Assembly: GCA_030549775.1 (NCBI GenBank) | Contig: CM060175.1 | Span: 80,911,245 to 80,975,244 of the forward strand | DNA: 64,000 nt | Direction of reading: 5' to 3' | From: Tamarix chinensis | Taxonomy: Eukaryota > Streptophyta > Magnoliopsida > Caryophyllales > Tamaricaceae | Part shown: piece after piece, positions 61,701 to 64,000 of the stretch | Numbering within the stretch: position 1 is the stretch's first letter | How the letters are laid out: every line of letters begins with the position of its first letter | Notes under the pieces: model-generated | Told to the model about the DNA's origin: nothing | Database searches by the model: none | Seen by the model: the letters and a program-made list of their open reading frames with translations, nothing else | Position numbers and translations under genes: made by a program

Positions 61701-62437
61701 AAGAATTTTATTCAAATAGACTCATGTATCTCTATATTAAACCTATTAAGTAATCCCATAACGAACTAATTCCCTCCTGACAAATTGAGAATAATGACTT
61801 AATATTCTAATCTAGTGTACTTTTCATACACTAATGAATGGTCCTATGGGACTATACTCACTATATACAAGTAATACATTTCCAATAGTATCATGTAATC
61901 TAGATTTAATCTTGTAAATAAAAAAAGTACATGATTATTCATGATTAGAATTATTATGGCTAAGTCCTTATCATTTTAATCATGCTTATCACACATGACA
62001 CATTCTTTTTGTAATCATATATTCTCCAAATATGGACTTAATATGCATGGGAATATAGCCATAAGATAAAGAATACAAATAAAATGAAATCTCCATCTAC
62101 ATAGGCTAACCGTGTTGGACAACATGACTATGTTAAAAAACACAAGGCACATGTCTTTATGGAACACCATTATTTTTCTTAATTCCAAATATTATTGAGA
62201 CTCTGAGGAAAAAAACGACCCTCAATTTTTATAAAATAGGGACTTTGTTTCTTCATCACATAAAAAGGTTGAGAGTTAGAAATAAAACAAAGCCCTTCTG
62301 TCTTTAGAAACATGGAACCTATTTCCTCTCAACAAAGAACATTTTTTCTATTTTTTGAAACTCATCCTTTAAAACATATAAATATGTAAAAAGAGATTAT
62401 TACTTTAAATTAAATTTTCAAAACATAGGTCATTAAT
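61701..62437. other. No recognisable feature
   Basis: AT-rich. A 5' LTR of copia no. 2 is expected here, but no sequence matching 51844-52158 could be found by eye. Confidence 0.4.
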
Positions 62438-63930
62438 TTTAACAACCCCAATTTTTGAACCAAAAATTTTCGTTTATAAGACAATAAAGAAGAATTTGAA
62501 GAAACAAAAGTGCAGAATTTTACTACCACATCAACCATGATAGATATGTGATCATCACTTAACCCATGCAAATGCAAGGCAAAAAGGAACAAGGAAAAAA
62601 AGATGCATGCACATAACATTAATATGACAATATATGATAATAAGGGTAACAAAAATATTATAGATAGAATGAGTGTGATAGTTTTATAAAACCAGATATA
62701 GGAAATCAAGCTAATTGTTTAAATAATCAAAGGTACAAAAACTTCCCAACACAGTAGGAAAAATACTTATAATCGGTTAACTTAAATCTTATGTATAGAC
62801 ATAAACCTCTAACCCCAAGCAATGGCCCACATCATTACCCTCAGCATACTCTAACTAAGAGTTATAACCTTGTAAATAGTCCTTTGCTCCTTGAATAAAA
62901 AGTTGGCTTATCACAGTGACCACATAAATGCAGTATCATTACAATGAAGTACTTAAAAAATATACTACCTAAAATATGGTAAGGCTTATGCATCACATTG
63001 AAGCCACATAACAACATGGTGACATCATAACAATACTGTTTAACACTTAGTATAAAGTATTTGTACAAAAATATATGCATGTATGTAAACCTTGGAAGTA
63101 TAAAAATATGGTAAATACATGCAATCCATATAATATAAACCACACTATAATTCCTCTTTTAGTGACCACACAAAATCTAGTAAATAAGATAGTTTGTTCA
63201 ACTACACCTATTTATCTACCATGAACAAAAGCTATGATAGCACAAATAATCATAATGGGATACCACACCCATCACACGAAGTTATGATACATCAAAGGGC
63301 CATTCTTTGGGAATACCATACCCACCACACGTGGTTGAAGAATACTAAGGGACCTTATATTGGCATACCTTACCCACCATACCTTGAATGTATCCACTAT
63401 GAGGGCTAAAAATTTGGGATACCACTCTCGCCTAAGCAATGGACAATACAAAATACCAAGAGGCTTATACTAGGATACCTCACCCACCCAAACTAGATAC
63501 TAATTCCATACGGCTTGCCATATTATAATACTATACCTTAATGTTATATATATACCCCCTACTAACCACACCTCGATAGAGAAGGAAATACGTACCAAGT
63601 GAAAAATATAACCACAGGGTAACCTGCCCACTAACTCCAGGCGACTATCCCAAGTGTTGGAGAAAAAGGCTCAAAGGAAATCTTATACTATTAATATAAA
63701 TTTTAAGTGATATCACAAATCATAATAAAATCCACGCATAACTAGATTGGGTGTTTTTAAGTGACAACACTAACACAAATAAATTCCATTATTAACAAAA
63801 TTGAGTGTTTCCAAGTGATAATACCAAACATAATAAATTTCATTATTTAACCAAATTGGGTGTTTTTAAGTGATGAAATGAAATACCTCATAAGGCATTA
63901 AAACTACCATTTGGTATTTCAAGTGCTTAC
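62438..63930 (+). mobile_element. Partial copy (no. 5) of the TGTAAC-ended giant LTR family
   Basis: The tip is degenerate (TTTAACAACCCCAATTTTTG) and the box TTACTACCAC lies about 83 bases in. At 63250-63490 there are four to five repeats of about 60 bases around GGATACCACACCCACCACAC, shared with copy no. 4 (2430-2560). The 3' tip is not seen before the CACTA end at 63931. No coding capacity. Confidence 0.55.
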
Positions 63931-64000
63931 ACTACTACGAAAATAGGAAATAATAATGGGACATTAATAACGGTGGTTCAAAAACCGTCGTCAAATGCAT
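63931..64000 (+). mobile_element. Left end of a further CACTA element (no. 3), cut by the window
   Basis: CACTACTACGAAAATAGG is a standard CACTA tip. It is followed by ATTAATAACGGTGGTTCAAA and ACCGTCGTCAAA, subterminal words related to those of CACTA no. 2 but not no. 1. The rest lies beyond the window. Confidence 0.7.

Noticed and set aside
1..64000. tRNA, rRNA, riboswitch or bacterial-type operons
   Set aside because: Nothing with the right motifs or spacing was seen on either strand; the window is plant transposon DNA throughout.

Overview
This is a 64 kb piece of a flowering-plant nuclear genome: AT-rich, with transposon families known only from plants (CACTA/EnSpm with transposase-associated, DUF4218 and DUF4216 domains; Athila-type Ty3/gypsy; Ty1/copia) and GT-AG splice sites. 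Nothing narrows it to a genus. It is gene-poor heterochromatin-like DNA built almost wholly of nested transposons. The only sequence that looks like a host gene is one 3'-terminal exon on the minus strand (about 40006-40160).

Layout. 1-14730: a partial copy of a large LTR family with TGTAAC-type ends (from 1663); a truncated Ty3/gypsy element A (about 2981-11036, minus) interrupted by a complete solo LTR (4967-10032, duplication TTACA); then a decayed Ty1/copia element (11037-13342, minus) with its primer-binding site and LTR edge. About 14731-39049: a decayed CACTA element on the minus strand (TNP2 domain remnants, TNP1-like remnant, AACGGTTATTA-type subterminal repeats). It carries an Athila retrotransposon (16927-27211, duplication TCAAT) and a second solo LTR (32611-36971, duplication CAAAT/CTAAT). 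39050-40203: low-copy-looking DNA with the host exon. 40204-46412: a CACTA element with intact ends (28 bp inverted repeats, duplication AAT), sitting in the intron 40 bp from the exon's splice acceptor; its transposase is dead and cut short. 46413-51813: a short intron remnant and Ty3/gypsy element B (minus, two LTRs, probable duplication TTAGT), which lost most of its polymerase. 51844-about 61700: a Ty1/copia element (minus) with a third solo LTR inside it (56125-61273, duplication GATGG/AATGG). 62438-64000: another partial copy of the solo-LTR family and, at the very edge, the first 70 bases of a further CACTA element.

How it fits together. No element here is coding-competent: every polyprotein and transposase shows stops, frameshifts or deletions. 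The complete CACTA element could move only if a transposase were supplied elsewhere. Insertion order can be read from interruptions: old CACTA, copia and gypsy A first; Athila and the solo-LTR family into them later. The most unusual thread is the solo-LTR family: three complete copies of 4.4-5.1 kb and two partial ones share a fixed box near the tip, internal tandem repeats and strongly strand-asymmetric tracts. I found no evidence of a new cellular system such as a defence, biosynthetic or RNA-guided locus.
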